From contig JANXOM010000253.1 of the NCBI GenBank assembly GCA_025353585.1, positions 1 to 64,000 on the forward strand: DNA of 64,000 bases. Direction: 5' to 3'. The notes beneath the pieces were generated by a model, which made no database searches, had not been told where the DNA came from, and saw nothing but the letters and a program-made list of their open reading frames with translations. Within the stretch, counting starts at the first letter, position 1. Every line of letters starts with the position of its first letter. The translations under genes and the position numbers were made by a program. Shown here piece by piece: positions 34,972-43,619 of the stretch. Source of the stretch: Deltaproteobacteria bacterium (GTDB lineage: Bacteria; Myxococcota_A; Polyangia; Haliangiales; Haliangiaceae).

Positions 34972-35962
34972 CGAGCGTCTTGCCGAAGTTCTTGCCCTCG
35001 AGCATGCCGATGAACGCGGCCGGGGCGTGGGCGAGGCCGTCGGTGATGCTCTCGCGCATCTTGATGCGCCCGCCTGCGAAGTGATCGCCGAGCTCGGCGA
35101 GCGCCGCCGGCCACTTGTCCATGTGCTCGCTCACGATGAAGCCGCGCAGGGTCGCGCGCGAGGTGAGCAGCGCGCCGAAGTACTTCACCGGCAGCGGCGC
35201 GCCCGTCGCGTTGTACTGCGAGACGAGCCCGCACAGCGGGATGCGCGCGAACGGGTTGAGCCGTTTGAGCACCATGTCGAGGATCGCGCCGCCGACGTTC
35301 TCGAAGTAGATGTCGATGCCATCGGGCGTGGCCGCGCGCAGCTGCTGCTCGAGGGTCGGATCGCGGTGATCGAGGCACGCGTCGAAGCCGAGCTCCGACG
35401 TCACGTACGCGCACTTCTCCGCGCCGCCCGCGATGCCGATCACGCGGCAGCCGTGGATCTTCGCGAGCTGCCCGACGACGGCCCCGACCGCGCCCGACGC
35501 GGCCGCCACCACGAGGGTCTCGCCGGCTTTCGGACAGCCGATCTCCGTGAGGCCGTACCACGCGGTGACGCCGGGCATGCCGACGGCGCCGAGGTACGCC
35601 GACGCAGAGATGCGCGAGGTGTCGACCTTCATGAGGCCCTTGCCGTCGGTGACCGCGTAGCGCTGCCAGCCGAGCGTGCCGACGACCGCCGCGCCCACGG
35701 GGAGCTTCGGGTGGTTCGATACGACCACCTCGCCGACGGTGCCGCCGATCATCACCGCGCCGAGCTCGGTCGGCTTCGCGTACGACTTCGCCTCGCTCAT
35801 GCGACCGCGCATGTATGGATCGAGCGACAGGTACGTGTTCCGCACGAGGACCTCGCCGTCGCCCGGATCGCGCAGCTCGGTCTCCACGAGGCGGAAGTCG
35901 GTCTCCGTCGGCGCGCCGACGGGCCGCGCGGCGAGGAGCACCTGCTGGTTCTTGGTCGGCAT
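34958..35962 (-). CDS. NADP-dependent oxidoreductase, CurA / zinc-free MDR family
   Basis: A protein of 334 residues of the medium-chain dehydrogenase fold without zinc ligands. Family motifs are 'NTYLSLDPYMRGRM', 'GMPGVTAWYGLTEIG', the Rossmann motif 'AAASGAVGAVVGQLAKIHG' and 'DIYFENVGGAILD'. Relatives reduce alpha,beta-unsaturated ketones or alkenals with NADPH (prostaglandin reductase, curcumin reductase CurA). It is cytoplasmic. The ATG at 35962 lies 35 bp from the divergent aldo/keto reductase start, so the two reductases may share a promoter region. Confidence 0.92.
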   Translation of the reverse strand: MPTKNQQVLLAARPVGAPTETDFRLVETELRDPGDGEVLVRNTYLSLDPYMRGRMSEAKSYAKPTELGAVMIGGTVGEVVVSNHPKLPVGAAVVGTLGWQRYAVTDGKGLMKVDTSRISASAYLGAVGMPGVTAWYGLTEIGCPKAGETLVVAAASGAVGAVVGQLAKIHGCRVIGIAGGAEKCAYVTSELGFDACLDHRDPTLEQQLRAATPDGIDIYFENVGGAILDMVLKRLNPFARIPLCGLVSQYNATGAPLPVKYFGALLTSRATLRGFIVSEHMDKWPAALAELGDHFAGGRIKMRESITDGLAHAPAAFIGMLEGKNFGKTLVKLT

Positions 35963-35997
35963 CCGCGCATGATGCCCCGGGGCGGTATCCTCCGCGC

Positions 35998-36924
35998 ATG
36001 AAGACACGCCGGATCGGCTCGCTCGAGGTGTCCATCGTCGGGCTGGGCTGCAACAACTTCGGCGGTCGGCTCGCCGCGGACGCCACGGCCGCCGTGGTCA
36101 ACGCGGCGCTCGACGCGGGGGTCACGCTGTTCGACACCGCCGACATCTACGGCAACACGCAGAGCGAGGTCCTGCTCGGCAAGGCGCTCGGCGCGCGCCG
36201 CGAGGGGATCGTCCTCGCGACGAAGTTCGGCCACGGCGCATCGGGCCTGACCGGCGGCGCCGCATACGACTACGTCAAGAGCGCGTGCGAGGCGAGCCTC
36301 CAGCGGCTCGGCACGGACCGCATCGATCTGTACCAGCTGCACACGCCGGATCCGAAGACGCCGATCGCCGCGACGCTGGCCGCGCTCGCCGAGCTGGTGC
36401 ACGAAGGCAAGGTGATCGAGATCGGCTGCTCGAACTTCACCGTGGCGCAGCTGCGCGAGGCAGCGGCGGCGGTGGCGCCGGGGACGGCCGGGTTCGCGAG
36501 CGTGCAGAACGAGCTGTCGCTTTTGCACCAGGACGGACAGGCGGACGTGCTCGCCGAGTGCGCGCACGAGAACCTCGGCTACCTGCCGTACTTCCCGCTC
36601 GCGTCCGGCATGCTGACCGGCAAGTACCTCGGCGCAGCCGCGACGACGGCGACGGGCCGGCTCGCGAACGGCGGGGCGCTCGCGGACCAGTACCGGAGCG
36701 CGGAGAACGTGGCGCGCGTGGAGCGGCTCGCGGCGCACGCGGCGGCCACCGGCCACACGCTGCTCGAGCTGGCGTTCGGCTGGCTGCTCGCGCACGGGCC
36801 GGTGGCGTCGGTGATCGCGGGCGCGACGACGGCGGATCAGGTGCGCGCGAACGTGGCCGCGGCGGGCTGGGACCTGGCCGCGGACCCCGACGCGAAGGCG
36901 GCGATCGATCGGCTCGCCCAGTGA
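35998..36924 (+). CDS. Aldo/keto reductase
   Basis: A (beta/alpha)8-barrel NADPH oxidoreductase of 308 residues. The catalytic tetrad positions are visible: Asp and Tyr in 'LFDTADIYGNTQSE', Lys in 'LATKFGH' and His in 'YQLHTPD'. 'IGCSNFTVAQL' and the C-terminal cofactor loop 'VIAGATTADQVRANV' confirm the family. It reduces carbonyls of sugars or xenobiotics; the specific substrate is unknown. The start 'MKTRRIGSLEVSIVGLGCNN' is the standard family N-terminus. It is divergent from the CurA-like reductase and 14 bp upstream of the TIGR02996 protein gene. Confidence 0.94.
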   Translation: MKTRRIGSLEVSIVGLGCNNFGGRLAADATAAVVNAALDAGVTLFDTADIYGNTQSEVLLGKALGARREGIVLATKFGHGASGLTGGAAYDYVKSACEASLQRLGTDRIDLYQLHTPDPKTPIAATLAALAELVHEGKVIEIGCSNFTVAQLREAAAAVAPGTAGFASVQNELSLLHQDGQADVLAECAHENLGYLPYFPLASGMLTGKYLGAAATTATGRLANGGALADQYRSAENVARVERLAAHAAATGHTLLELAFGWLLAHGPVASVIAGATTADQVRANVAAAGWDLAADPDAKAAIDRLAQ

Positions 36925-36938
36925 CGCTATCGTGAGGG

Positions 36939-37916
36939 ATGGACGAGCTCGAGGCATCGGTGCGCGCGAGCTGGAGCCGGGAGGCGATCGCGGTCTACGG
37001 CGATCACCTGCAAGCCATCGGCGATCCGCGCGGCGAGCTGGTGGCGATCGACCTGCGCATCGACGAGGGCGGCGGGTCGGCCGAAGTGCGGGCGCGGCGG
37101 ATCGAGCTCGTGGCGGCGTGGTTCGGCGATCGGTTGCCGCCGGGGATCGTGCGCCACGGGTTCGTCGACGTCGATGCGACCAGCGCGACGCCGGACTCGC
37201 AGCTCGCGCTCGCCCTCGGCGGCCCGGGCGCGGCGTACGTGCGCTCGGTGGCGATCGCGGGCCCGCCGGAGCTGCTGCACCGCGCGCTGACCATGCTCGT
37301 GGAGGCGCCGCGGCCGTGGCTGACGCGCCTCGTGCTGCGGCAGTGGAACGAGGGCAGGGGCCCGACGATCGACCACGCCGCGTGCGACCGGCTCGCGCGC
37401 GCGCTGCCGCACCTGCGGGAGCTCGAGGTGGATGGCCGGCGCGTGCTCGGCGAGCTCGTGCACCCGGCGCTGCGGCGGATGCGCGTCTCGGGCTTCGACG
37501 CGGTGGCGTCGCTCGTCGATGCGGGCGAGGCGGTGGACATCGAGGAGCTCGACTTCGCGCTGCACTGCCATTACGCGAACGAGCACGCGGCCCCGGTCGC
37601 GGCGGTGCGCCGCGGGCTGCTCGCCGCGGGTCGCTGGCGCGCGCTGCGGGCGCTGGATCTATCGCGCAACGAGCCTGGCCGCCTCGAGCCCTTCACGCTC
37701 GGCGGAGACGTCGACATCTTCGCGTTCCTGCACGAGCGCGACGTCCGCCGGCAGCTGGAGATCCTGCACCTGCCGTCGCCGGCGGCACCGGGGAGCGTGA
37801 TGTCGCTGCAGCTCGCGCTGGCCGAGATGCCGCGCCTGCGCGAGCTCGTCTTCCACGGCGCCCGCCCGGCCCTCGTCACCCACCCGTCGGCCACCGTCCG
37901 CGCCATCCCCCGCTGA
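36939..37916 (+). CDS. TIGR02996-domain protein with leucine-rich-like repeats
   Basis: A protein of 325 residues. The N-terminal block 'YGDHLQAIGDPRGELVAI' is the TIGR02996 repeat-companion signature, largely limited to Myxococcota and Planctomycetes. The rest contains irregular leucine-rich segments ('LPHLRELEVDGRRVLGELV', 'WRALRALDLSRNE', 'LEILHLPSP', 'MPRLRELVFHGA'), suggesting a curved binding scaffold. There is no signal peptide. The molecular role of the family is unknown. It follows the aldo/keto reductase closely and is convergent with the metallophosphoesterase across a palindromic repeat. Confidence 0.75.
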   Translation: MDELEASVRASWSREAIAVYGDHLQAIGDPRGELVAIDLRIDEGGGSAEVRARRIELVAAWFGDRLPPGIVRHGFVDVDATSATPDSQLALALGGPGAAYVRSVAIAGPPELLHRALTMLVEAPRPWLTRLVLRQWNEGRGPTIDHAACDRLARALPHLRELEVDGRRVLGELVHPALRRMRVSGFDAVASLVDAGEAVDIEELDFALHCHYANEHAAPVAAVRRGLLAAGRWRALRALDLSRNEPGRLEPFTLGGDVDIFAFLHERDVRRQLEILHLPSPAAPGSVMSLQLALAEMPRLRELVFHGARPALVTHPSATVRAIPR

Positions 37917-37935
37917 CGCGCCCTCACCCCTGACA

Positions 37936-37994
37936 GGGGCCTGGCCCCATTGTTAGTCCGAAGTTCGGACACGGAAAATGGGGCCTGGCCCCAT
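37936..37994. repeat. Palindromic repeat family C, copy 1
   Basis: GGGGCCTGGCCCC (37936-37948), a hairpin GTCCGAAGTTCGGAC (37956-37970) and a second palindrome ATGGGGCCTGGCCCCAT (37978-37994) follow one another in a convergent gap. The last base coincides with the stop codon of the metallophosphoesterase gene. It could act as a bidirectional terminator and is shared with 40.7 kb. Confidence 0.75.
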
Positions 37995-38653
37995 CAGTCG
38001 GTGCGGCCGTGGGGCGGGACCACGATGGGCCGGACGCCCGCCGCGTCGATGTCGATGACGGTCGGCGGCCGCTCGCACTCCCAGGTCGTGACGTTCGCGA
38101 ACAGCGTCGGGCCGATCGGGAAGATGCCGCCGTCCGTGTGGATATGGCCGAACATGTGGAGGCGCGGCGGGGCGGCCTGCACGCGCGCGAGGAGATCGCG
38201 GCAGCCGATGCGGCCGGCGACGGGCGTGTGGTCCCCGATGCCGGCTGGCGGGCAATGCGTGACGAGGATGTCGAGGCCGGCGGGGATGCCGGCCCACTTC
38301 TCGGCGAGCGCGGCGCCGCGCGGCAGGTTGAAGGCCCAGTCATGGAACGCCGGCTGCCACGGGCTGCCGTAGATCCGCAGCCCGCCGACGAGCGCCTCGC
38401 CGTCCTGCAGGTACGTCACGCCCGAGAACAGCGCGCGCGCCGCGGCGGCGTCGTGCACGAACGCCCAGTCGTGGTTGCCGGCGACGAGCACCTTGTGCGC
38501 GTGCGGCAGGCTCGCGATCCACGCCGCCGCCTCCGCGAGCTCGTCGAGATCGCCGCCGCGGCACAGGTCCCCGGCGTGGACGAACACGTCGCCATCGGGG
38601 ACGTCGAGATCGCCGTGGAACAGGTGCGTGTCCGCGACCGCGACGATGCGCAT
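37994..38653 (-). CDS. Metallophosphoesterase (calcineurin-like, MPPED-type)
   Basis: A protein of 219 residues of the calcineurin-like phosphoesterase superfamily. Metal-site motifs in order are 'VADTHLFHG', 'HAGDLCRGG', 'VAGNHDWAF', 'VTHCPP' and 'MFGHIHTDGG'. The compact length and 'GSPWQPAF' resemble MPPED2/239AB-type cAMP/phosphodiester hydrolases. The substrate is not known. It is cytoplasmic. The stop codon sits at the edge of repeat C1, and the start lies 24 bp from the 3' end of the XdhC-MobA gene on the same strand, so they may be co-transcribed. Confidence 0.92.
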   Translation of the reverse strand: MRIVAVADTHLFHGDLDVPDGDVFVHAGDLCRGGDLDELAEAAAWIASLPHAHKVLVAGNHDWAFVHDAAAARALFSGVTYLQDGEALVGGLRIYGSPWQPAFHDWAFNLPRGAALAEKWAGIPAGLDILVTHCPPAGIGDHTPVAGRIGCRDLLARVQAAPPRLHMFGHIHTDGGIFPIGPTLFANVTTWECERPPTVIDIDAAGVRPIVVPPHGRTD

Positions 38654-38677
38654 CGCCCTAGCTTACGCCGGGCCTGC

Positions 38678-40309
38678 TCACGCCGGGCGAGCGGCGAGCG
38701 CGCGCACGTCGTCGGGGGTGTCGACGTCGACCGCACCGTCGGGCCAGGCGATCGCGATGACGGGCCCGGTCCGCAGCAACTTCCCCGCGCCCTGATCGCC
38801 CGTCAGCGCCAGCAGCGCGGGCCACTCCGCGCGGTCGAAGATCGCGGGCGCGGCCAGGATGTCCTCGAACTGCGAGGCCGCGATCGGCGCGCCCGCGAGC
38901 CACGCATCGCGCAGCGCCGCGAGGTGCGCCGTCGTGAGCAGCGGCTGGTCGCCCAGCACCACGAGCAGCGCGTCCGCGCCCGTCGCCTCGGCCCACCGCA
39001 CGCCCGCGTGGATCGACGACGCCATGCCGTCCGCCCACGCCGCGTTCTGCACGAGCGCCACCGGTAGCGCGGCGAGCGCGCCCGCCACGTCGTCCGCGCG
39101 CGCGCCGAGCACCACCGCGACCGGCCCCGCGTGCAGCGCGACCGCCGTGCCCGTCACGCGCCGCACGAGCGGCTCGCCGCCGAGCTCGACCAGCTGCTTC
39201 GCGTGCCCGAGGCGGCGCGATCCGCCCGCGGCGAGCACGATCGTCGCGACGTCGCTGTGCAGCCGACGCGCCCGATGGCGCAGCGGGCTCCCCGGCGCGC
39301 GCTGCATCACCGCCTGTACCTCGGCCACGATCGCGAGCGCGATCTGCTCCGGCGTCTCGGCGCCGAGGTCGATGCCGATCGGCGCGTGCAGCCGCGGATC
39401 CCGCGCGCCCTCGGGCACGCCGAGCTCCGCCAGCAGATCGCGGGTGCGCCGCGCCGGCCCGAGCACGCCGATGTACGCGGCCCGCGACGCGAGCGCCACG
39501 CCGATCGCCGCCCGATCCGCGCCGAGCTGGTGGTGCATGATCACGACGTACGCCGACGCCGCCGCGTCGATAGCGGCCGCGAGCCCGGCGAGGTCACCGC
39601 CCGTCGACAGCCGCTGCTCCGCGGCCAGGAAGCGCGACGGTTCGCGGATCACGCGGTCGACCACCGTCACGCGAAACCCGACGGACCTCGCGAGCGTCAC
39701 GACCGGCGCGGCGTCGTGCCCGCTGCCGAGGACGAACAGCTGCGGCGAGGGCGCGATCACCTCGACGAGCACCGTCACGCCGGCGAGCGCGTGCACGCCG
39801 GGCGCGCCCGTCCCCGCCGCGGCGAGCGCATCCCACACCGGCCCCGCGGGCACCGGCCGCTGCAGCGCGCACGGCGGCCCGACGGCGAGCCGCATGCCGA
39901 TCTCGACGCCCGGTACCGTCGACCCGATGACGGTCACCAGCGTCCCCGCGCGCTCCTCCGCGAAGCACGCCCGCGCGAAGGCGAGCGCGTCGTTGTCGCC
40001 GCCCGCGGGCACGAGCTCCATCAGCACGTCGACGATCCCGTTGCACCCGAGCCACGGCTCGCCGCTCTCCTCGGTCGAGTCGTACGTGACGACGACGGCG
40101 CCGTCGCGGCAGCGATGCGCCCCGCGCAGCATGACGTCGCCCTCGAGGCACCCGCCGCTCACGCAGCCCGAGAGCCAGCGGTCGCCGGCGACGAGCATCC
40201 GCGCGCCCGGCCGCCGGTACGACGAGCCCGCCACGCGCACGACGGTCGCGAGGAGGTACGCCTCGTCCGTGTGGACAGCCTCACGCGTGATGCGCTCGAG
40301 CTCGTTCAT
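38678..40309 (-). CDS. XdhC-MobA/MocA fusion (molybdenum cofactor maturation)
   Basis: A two-domain protein of 543 residues. The N-terminal half is XdhC/CoxI-like: 'CVSGGCLEGDV', 'GCNGIVDVLMELV', then a Rossmann domain 'LFVLGSGHDAAPVVTLARSV' and 'MHHQLGADR', used to bind and deliver Mo cofactor to xanthine-dehydrogenase-type enzymes. From about residue 355 a MobA-like nucleotidyltransferase follows: 'TIVLAAGGSRRLGHAKQLVE', 'NAAWADGMASSIHAG' and 'VVLGDQPLLT', as in MocA (CTP:molybdopterin cytidylyltransferase). Fusion of the two would make and hand over MCD cofactor in one protein. No xanthine-dehydrogenase-type structural genes lie in the window. Confidence 0.9.
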   Translation of the reverse strand: MNELERITREAVHTDEAYLLATVVRVAGSSYRRPGARMLVAGDRWLSGCVSGGCLEGDVMLRGAHRCRDGAVVVTYDSTEESGEPWLGCNGIVDVLMELVPAGGDNDALAFARACFAEERAGTLVTVIGSTVPGVEIGMRLAVGPPCALQRPVPAGPVWDALAAAGTGAPGVHALAGVTVLVEVIAPSPQLFVLGSGHDAAPVVTLARSVGFRVTVVDRVIREPSRFLAAEQRLSTGGDLAGLAAAIDAAASAYVVIMHHQLGADRAAIGVALASRAAYIGVLGPARRTRDLLAELGVPEGARDPRLHAPIGIDLGAETPEQIALAIVAEVQAVMQRAPGSPLRHRARRLHSDVATIVLAAGGSRRLGHAKQLVELGGEPLVRRVTGTAVALHAGPVAVVLGARADDVAGALAALPVALVQNAAWADGMASSIHAGVRWAEATGADALLVVLGDQPLLTTAHLAALRDAWLAGAPIAASQFEDILAAPAIFDRAEWPALLALTGDQGAGKLLRTGPVIAIAWPDGAVDVDTPDDVRALAARPA

Positions 40310-40388
40310 CTGTGCGAGGACGACCTATACCCCGCCCGGCCGCGATGCGTCGACGCTCCCCGGTCGAACCGCTCGGCTTGACCATCGC

Positions 40389-40703
40389 ATGCTCGGGGCG
40401 AATGATCTGGTGCGCGACCCTGTCCACGGCGATCCCTCGCTCGCCGTCGCGCTGCGCGAGCTTCCGCTGCCTCCGATCAACCGACTCCTGTTCGAGTCGT
40501 CGCCCGTACGCGGTGGCTTCGCGGTCGTTCCGAGCGGCCCGTCCCGCCGCGCGTGGCTCGTCGTCGGTCCCGTGGCGGGGCGCTACCTCTCGCGACTCGA
40601 GGTCGCCGGCTCCGAGGCGGCCGCTCGCACGATTGCCGCCCGATGGGCGGCCGAGACCGGCCTGGACTTCCTGGTGACGAACTGCCTCCACGACCGCGAC
40701 TGA
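40389..40703 (+). CDS. Small hypothetical protein (104 aa)
   Basis: A protein of 104 residues with no signal or membrane segment. Readable stretches are 'GDPSLAVALRELPLPPINRL' and 'AARTIAARWAAETGLDFLVT'. Codon bias is in keeping with a real gene, and it is divergent from the XdhC-MobA gene by 79 bp. I do not recognise a family. It ends just before repeat C2. Moderate doubt remains about whether it is expressed. Confidence 0.5.
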   Translation: MLGANDLVRDPVHGDPSLAVALRELPLPPINRLLFESSPVRGGFAVVPSGPSRRAWLVVGPVAGRYLSRLEVAGSEAAARTIAARWAAETGLDFLVTNCLHDRD

Positions 40704-40708
40704 CTCGC

Positions 40709-40768
40709 GTCCGGCAGCCGGCCAAAAACAATGGGGCCTGGCCCCATTTTGGTGTCCGGTGGCCGGAC
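40709..40768. repeat. Palindromic repeat family C, copy 2
   Basis: A short CCGGC-A-GCCGG stem (40711-40721), then the 17-bp palindrome ATGGGGCCTGGCCCCAT (40731-40747), then hairpin GTCCGGTGGCCGGAC (40754-40768). The palindrome is identical to that at 37978-37994, and the following hairpin keeps the GTCCG...CGGAC arms. It also lies between convergent genes. Confidence 0.75.
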
Positions 40769-40787
40769 GCGTGGCGTGGGGGGCCCG

Positions 40788-41258
40788 TTACGGCTGCCGC
40801 ACGAGCACGCCGTCACCCGGGCCGTCGACCGAGCGCAGCGCCGGCGCCGCCTTCTCGCAGTCGCGCAGGAACGTGAAGCGCTCCACGGGCGAGATCCGCT
40901 GGGTCGCCCCGCCGCCGTTGGCCTCGCGGTACGTGATCTCGAGTCGCTGCCGCGAGAGCGCCGGCGCGGAGAGCAGGTTGCTCGACAGCCGGATCGCATC
41001 GATCTGCGCCCACGCGATCACCTGGCGGACCACGCCGTAGCGCACCTCGATCCCCGCCGCGCTCACCGTGTAGCGCATCGGGAACACCAGCCCGCCGAAC
41101 ACCGCGAGCACCGTCGCCAGCGCGACCGCCGCCGCCGGGACCGCCGGCCCGTGCCCGTGGGCGGCCACGATCGCCGCCGCGGGCGCCAGGATCGGGACGG
41201 CCAACGCGAGCCAGACCCAGGCGTCGACCCGCGAGCGATGGACATGGACGTTCGTCAT
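40788..41258 (-). CDS. Membrane protein with bacterial PH (DUF304-like) domain
   Basis: A protein of 156 residues. Two transmembrane helices (about residues 13-30 and 36-56) are followed by a YdbT/bPH-type domain: 'RYTVSAAGIEVRYGVVRQVI' with 'AWAQIDAIRLSSNLLSAPAL' and 'LEITYREA'. The layout (two helices then PH-like beta barrel) is common for small envelope proteins of unknown function. ATG 41258 is chosen; ATGs at 41267 and 41270 are also in frame, and the last would overlap the divergent AraC start. It is convergent with the 104-residue gene. Confidence 0.75.
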   Translation of the reverse strand: MTNVHVHRSRVDAWVWLALAVPILAPAAAIVAAHGHGPAVPAAAVALATVLAVFGGLVFPMRYTVSAAGIEVRYGVVRQVIAWAQIDAIRLSSNLLSAPALSRQRLEITYREANGGGATQRISPVERFTFLRDCEKAAPALRSVDGPGDGVLVRQP

Positions 41259-41268
41259 CGCTTCCATC

Positions 41269-42279
41269 ATGCCCGGGATCGCGCGAATCTCGGGCGTGGC
41301 CGCCGAGCACGGCATCTCTGTCGCGCTGCTCCGCCCTCTGGCGGAGCTGGTGGGGCGGCTCGATGCCGACCCGGCCGAGTTCCTCGCGAGCCTCGGCGTC
41401 GACGATGCGGCCGCGCCCACCACGTACGTCGACGGCGACGAGGTCGACCGCCGCCTCGACGCCATCGCTGCCCGCCGCGGTGACCCGACCTTCGGCCTCA
41501 CCCTCGCGCGCACCGCGGTCGCCTGGCCCCTGGGCATCTTCGGCCACCTCGTCTGGACGAGCGGCACCCTCCGCGACGCCCTCGCGCGGGCCGTCCGCTT
41601 CTACGGCATGGTCACGCGCCGCGTCACGCTGACGCTCGTCGAAGACCGCGGGCGCTGCTTCCTGCGCCAGCACGGCGTGGCCGGCATCCCGCGCGGCGCC
41701 GTCCTCACCGAGTATCCGTTCGCCTCGCTGGCCCTGCGCGCGCGCCCCGCCACCGACAATCGCTTCGCCCTCCGCGCCGTCCGCTTCATGCACGCGAAGC
41801 CGGCCGCGCTCGGGCCCGCGTATCGAGACGTGTTCGGCGTGCCCGTCGAGTTCGGCGCGGCCCTCGACGAGCTCGAGCTCGACGCCGCCCAGCTCGACCT
41901 CCGCCTCGCGTCCGCCGACCCGATCACCGGGGCCGTCCTCGAGTCCACCGTCGCGCGCCTCACCGACACGCAGAGCCGCAGCCCGTTCCTCGATCGCGTC
42001 CGCCGCGCCGCCGCGCGTCACCTCGGCGAGGTCGTCTCGCTCGAGATCCTCGCGACCGAGCTCGGCACGAGCCCGCGCACGCTGCGCCGGCACCTCGAGC
42101 AGGAGGCCAGCTCGTTGCGGACGATCGTCGACGAGCTGCGTCGCGAGCGCGCCGACGTGCTCCTCGCCGCCGGGACCCCGATCAAGGAGATCGCGTTCGG
42201 CCTGGGCTTCTCCGAGCCGAGCGCGTTCAGCCGCGCGTACAAGCGCTGGACCGGCAAGGCGCCGCGCCCCGGGACCTGA
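41269..42279 (+). CDS. AraC family transcriptional regulator
   Basis: A regulator of 336 residues. The N-terminal 190 residues form the 'Arabinose_bd'-type ligand domain ('FGLTLARTAVAWPLGIFGHL', later 'FGVPVEFGAALDELEL'). The C-terminal helix-turn-helix pair is clear: 'VVSLEILATELGTSPRTLRR' and 'IKEIAFGLGFSEPSAFSRAY' with 'KRWTGKAPR'. The ligand is probably a hydrophobic or steroid-like molecule, as in the OruR/ArgR-like group, but is not known. It starts 11 bp or less from the divergent PH-domain gene. The decayed AraC gene at 28.8 kb is of the same type. Confidence 0.93.
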   Translation: MPGIARISGVAAEHGISVALLRPLAELVGRLDADPAEFLASLGVDDAAAPTTYVDGDEVDRRLDAIAARRGDPTFGLTLARTAVAWPLGIFGHLVWTSGTLRDALARAVRFYGMVTRRVTLTLVEDRGRCFLRQHGVAGIPRGAVLTEYPFASLALRARPATDNRFALRAVRFMHAKPAALGPAYRDVFGVPVEFGAALDELELDAAQLDLRLASADPITGAVLESTVARLTDTQSRSPFLDRVRRAAARHLGEVVSLEILATELGTSPRTLRRHLEQEASSLRTIVDELRRERADVLLAAGTPIKEIAFGLGFSEPSAFSRAYKRWTGKAPRPGT

Positions 42280-42358
42280 CCGCCCGCGGGCAGCCCGGTC
42301 ACGTGTTTGGCCCGTGGCGGTCATTCTCCGCGGGGGCCGGCGGGTGTCTGTTCGCCCC

Positions 42359-43267
42359 ATGACGAAGCGCAGCCTGTCCTGGGTCCTCGGCCTCCTCGCC
42401 GCGTGCGGCGGTTCGACCAGCGGCAACGGCGGCCCCGACGCGACGCCCGGCTCCGGCTCGGGGACGCCCGACGGCGGCGGCGTCATCAACTCCGCCACCC
42501 CGACGATCCCGACGCCGACCGGCACGTGCCCGACCCTCGCGAACGGCGACGTCACGTTCGCCCCCGCCGGCATGGCGCCGCGCAAGGTCAAGCTGAACCT
42601 CCCGGACCACGCCGCGCCCGGCCAGCTCGTCTTCTACTGGTACGCGACCGGCAGCGGCACGTTCGAGTCCGCGTACTCGCTCGGGAGCACGCTCTCCGCG
42701 ATCACCGCCGCCGGCGGCACGGTCGCCACGCCGTACGCCGACGCGAGCGCCGGCCAGTTCGAGTGGTTCATCGTCAACCAGAGCCCGAAGCAAGACGACT
42801 TCCTGCTCGCGGACGAGGTCGTGGGCTGCCTCTCGCAAGCCGGCTACGTCGACCCGAAGCACATCCACGCGATGGGCATGAGCGCCGGCGCGCTGCAGAC
42901 CACCGCGTTCAGCTTCATCCGGGCGTCGTACGTGGCGAGCGTGGCGACGTACTCGGGCGGCATCCCGCCGCAGTTCATGCCCGTCGACCAGGATCCGACG
43001 AACAAGTTCGCGGCGCTGATCTTCGACGGCGGCGCGACCGACGACGTCTTCGGCGTCGACTTCCAGGCCGCGAGCAAGGCGTACAAGGCCAAGCTCGACG
43101 CGGATGGCCACTTCACCGCGATCTGCGATCACGGCAAAGGTCACGACATCCCTCTCGACGCGGCCCCGAGCGTGGCCGCGTTCTTCACGGCGAACGGCTG
43201 GGGCGCGTGGCCGAGCCCGTACGCGAGCGGCCTGCCGTCGACGTTTCCGTCGTACTGCTCGCTGTAG
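42359..43267 (+). CDS. Secreted lipoprotein alpha/beta hydrolase (PHB-depolymerase-like)
   Basis: A protein of 302 residues with lipobox 'LGLLAACGG' and a Gly/Ser/Asp/Pro linker ('GGPDATPGSGSGTPDGGG'). The core is an alpha/beta hydrolase with nucleophile elbow 'GMSAGA', a probable acid in 'FDGGATDDVFG' and a His in 'CDHGKGHDIP'. It lacks the classical 'HG' oxyanion motif, having 'LVFYWYATGSG' instead. It is a divergent relative of the CE1/LpqC type esterase at 11.9 kb. The substrate is unknown, probably an extracellular ester. It runs the same way as the AraC gene. Confidence 0.75.
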   Translation: MTKRSLSWVLGLLAACGGSTSGNGGPDATPGSGSGTPDGGGVINSATPTIPTPTGTCPTLANGDVTFAPAGMAPRKVKLNLPDHAAPGQLVFYWYATGSGTFESAYSLGSTLSAITAAGGTVATPYADASAGQFEWFIVNQSPKQDDFLLADEVVGCLSQAGYVDPKHIHAMGMSAGALQTTAFSFIRASYVASVATYSGGIPPQFMPVDQDPTNKFAALIFDGGATDDVFGVDFQAASKAYKAKLDADGHFTAICDHGKGHDIPLDAAPSVAAFFTANGWGAWPSPYASGLPSTFPSYCSL

Positions 43268-43619
43268 GTCCGACCGCAGCGCCCGACATGCGTTCGTGTG
43301 CGGGTCGGCGGCGCGGTCGCTCGCGGACCCGGGCACGGGATCGCCCTCGGGGCCGGGGCGACGATCAACTTCTTCGCGGCTCGCCGCTCTCCCGGCCGCT
43401 CCTCACCATGCTCGCGCTCGTGCGCTGCGGCAGCGGTCGTCGGGATCGAGTGCTGGCAGACCCGGAGCAGCCGAGGTGCTCGCGCGCCCGGCCACGAGGG
43501 CGGTCTCGTGCCCGAGCGCGGCCACCGGTCCGAGGGCGCCCACGCCGCCGGTCCCGCGCCCGCACACGATCCAGGGCGAACGCCGGCGCGATCGCACACG
43601 CCGGAGGCCCCGCGGTCCG
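43268..43619. other. Gap without an identifiable gene
   Basis: About 350 bp between two convergent genes. Its base composition remains coding-like (strong third-position GC), but no frame gives a recognisable protein. It may hold a decayed gene. No clear repeat or terminator was seen. Confidence 0.4.

Noticed and set aside
43268-43619. Possible small protein gene in the gap
   Set aside because: Frames are open but the translations are Arg/Ala/Gly-rich without start signals or family similarity; listed only as a gap.
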